Shown here: positions 56,346 to 57,094 of the stretch, piece after piece
Numbering within the stretch: position 1 is the stretch's first letter
Layout of the letters: each line of letters starts with the position of its first letter
Source: JAICYJ01 sp035695105
GTDB taxonomy: Bacteria; Actinomycetota; Thermoleophilia; Gaiellales; JAICJC01
Direction of reading: 5' to 3'
Assembly: GCA_035695105.1 (NCBI GenBank)
Contig: DASSEV010000068.1
Coordinates: 1 to 57,094, forward strand
Length of the DNA stretch: 57,094 nucleotides
Translations under genes and position numbers: made by a program
Notes under the pieces: model-generated
Seen by the model: only the letters and a program-made list of their open reading frames with translations
Told to the model about the DNA's origin: nothing
The model's database searches: none

Positions 56346-57094
56346 CTAATGCTTCAGGTTCACGAGCTCCTGGAGCATTTCGTCGGCCGTCGAGATGATC
56401 CGGCTGTTGGCCTGGAAGCCGCGCTGCGCCGTGATCATGTTGGTGAACTCCTGGGCCAGGTCGACGTTCGACATCTCGACCGCGCCCGGGGTGATGAAGC
56501 CGATGCCGTTGGTGCCGGCCGTCGCGGCCGTCTCGGCGCCGGAGTTGTTCGAGGCGGCGAACTTGTTGCCGCTGACCCGCTGCAGGCCCTGCGCGTTCGG
56601 GAAGTTGGCCAGCGAGATGGCGGCCACCTTGGTGACCGTTCCGGCGGAGTCGACAGCGGTGACGACGCCGTCCTGGCCGATCGTCACGGACTTCGTGCCC
56701 TGCGGGATGTTGATCGTGGTCTGCGTGGTGGTCGGCGCGCCGGTCGAGTCCAGCGTGTAGCCGACCACGTAGTAGCCCTCCGGCGTCACCATGTCGCCGT
56801 TGGCGTCCGTGCTGAAGTTGCCGGCGCGGGTGTACATGATGTTGCCGAACCCGCTCGGATCGTCGGTGATCCGGAACCAGCCGTCGCCCTGGATGGCGCA
56901 GTCGAGCGGGTTGCCGGTCGACTGGATGGCGCCGGACTGCATCAGGTTGTCGATGCCGTTCAGCTGCACGCCGAGGCCGATCTGCGCGGCGTCGGTGCCG
57001 CCCAGCGTGGAGGTCGGCGCGCTCGCGCCGCGCTGCATCTGCGACAGCGCGTCCTTGAAGCTGGTGCGCTCGGCCTTGTAGCCGATGGTGTTGA
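56346..57094 (-). CDS. flgE: Flagellar hook protein FlgE, C-terminal part (runs off right edge)
   Basis: The gene enters from the right edge, so about 248 C-terminal codons are seen. NTIGYKAERTSFKDALSQMQRG is the end of the N-terminal D0 helix, and GVQLNGIDNLMQSGAIQSTGNPLDCAIQGDGWFRITD follows. The hook D1 domain continues with YTRAGNFSTDANGDMVTPEGYYVVGY, and the C-terminal helix is VEMSNVDLAQEFTNMITAQRGFQANSRIISTADEMLQELVNL. It forms the flexible hook. The outer domain is small, so the hook protein is among the short types. It is followed by flbD after a terminator-like hairpin. Confidence 0.92.
   Translation of the reverse strand, partial: NTIGYKAERTSFKDALSQMQRGASAPTSTLGGTDAAQIGLGVQLNGIDNLMQSGAIQSTGNPLDCAIQGDGWFRITDDPSGFGNIMYTRAGNFSTDANGDMVTPEGYYVVGYTLDSTGAPTTTQTTINIPQGTKSVTIGQDGVVTAVDSAGTVTKVAAISLANFPNAQGLQRVSGNKFAASNNSGAETAATAGTNGIGFITPGAVEMSNVDLAQEFTNMITAQRGFQANSRIISTADEMLQELVNLKH

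Overview
The window is high-GC DNA with dense, mostly real coding on both strands. It most likely comes from a flagellated high-GC actinobacterium. A Thermoleophilia-type lineage is my guess, but nothing here fixes the class. Supporting signs are several leaderless starts preceded by a TANNNT box, a mycobacterial-LigB-type ATP-dependent DNA ligase, DUF1707 and DUF4389 proteins, and a polar-type flagellar set with FlhF, FliW/CsrA and FlbD.

Bases 1-13.8k hold mixed metabolism: the end of a sarcosine-oxidase-like flavoenzyme, two aldo/keto reductases, and a two-gene unit made of a thioredoxin-like fusion protein and a UGSC-family selenoprotein. The selenoprotein is read through an in-frame TGA (4233-4235) that is followed by a bacterial SECIS-type hairpin. 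Then come a MarR/MFS drug-efflux pair, a formamidase-type amidase with an APC permease, and secreted beta-helix and glycoside-hydrolase-like proteins.

Bases 13.9k-32.8k hold a 5'-3' exonuclease, a PotD-like lipoprotein and a Rieske oxygenase. Further on are a DmdA/GcvT-like demethylase and a trimethylamine-dehydrogenase-like flavoprotein. The PotD-Rieske unit and the divergent DmdA/TMADH pair each carry the same TetR-type palindrome, so they probably form one regulon for an N- or S-methylated compound. This section also has a cell-wall amidase, a junction between two 5'-truncated genes (ABC permease and aldehyde dehydrogenase), a DNA ligase, and isocitrate dehydrogenase with a CBS protein. 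Three copies of a four-hairpin intergenic repeat lie between genes, and a 273-bp element with long terminal inverted repeats sits just before the flagellar region.

Bases 33.1k to the right edge form a flagellar locus. Rightward genes are flgF/G, flgG, a flgJ-like gene, flgN, flgK, flgL, fliW, csrA and flagellin, a CHAP hydrolase, and fliA. Leftward genes are a fliK-like gene and an flhB-C-like gene, a second flagellin, flhA-flhF, fliOPQR-flhB, flgE-flbD, and motA-motB-fliL-fliN. Seven promoters share the form T[A/C/G]AA-N15-GNCGA[T/C]TA, a sigma28 signature. They precede early export genes as well as late filament and motor genes. FliA is encoded here, next to a REP-associated transposase-like protein that has lost its catalytic residues. 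No tRNA, rRNA or CRISPR array was found. fliM, fliF-J, flgBC, flgD and flgM are not in the window.
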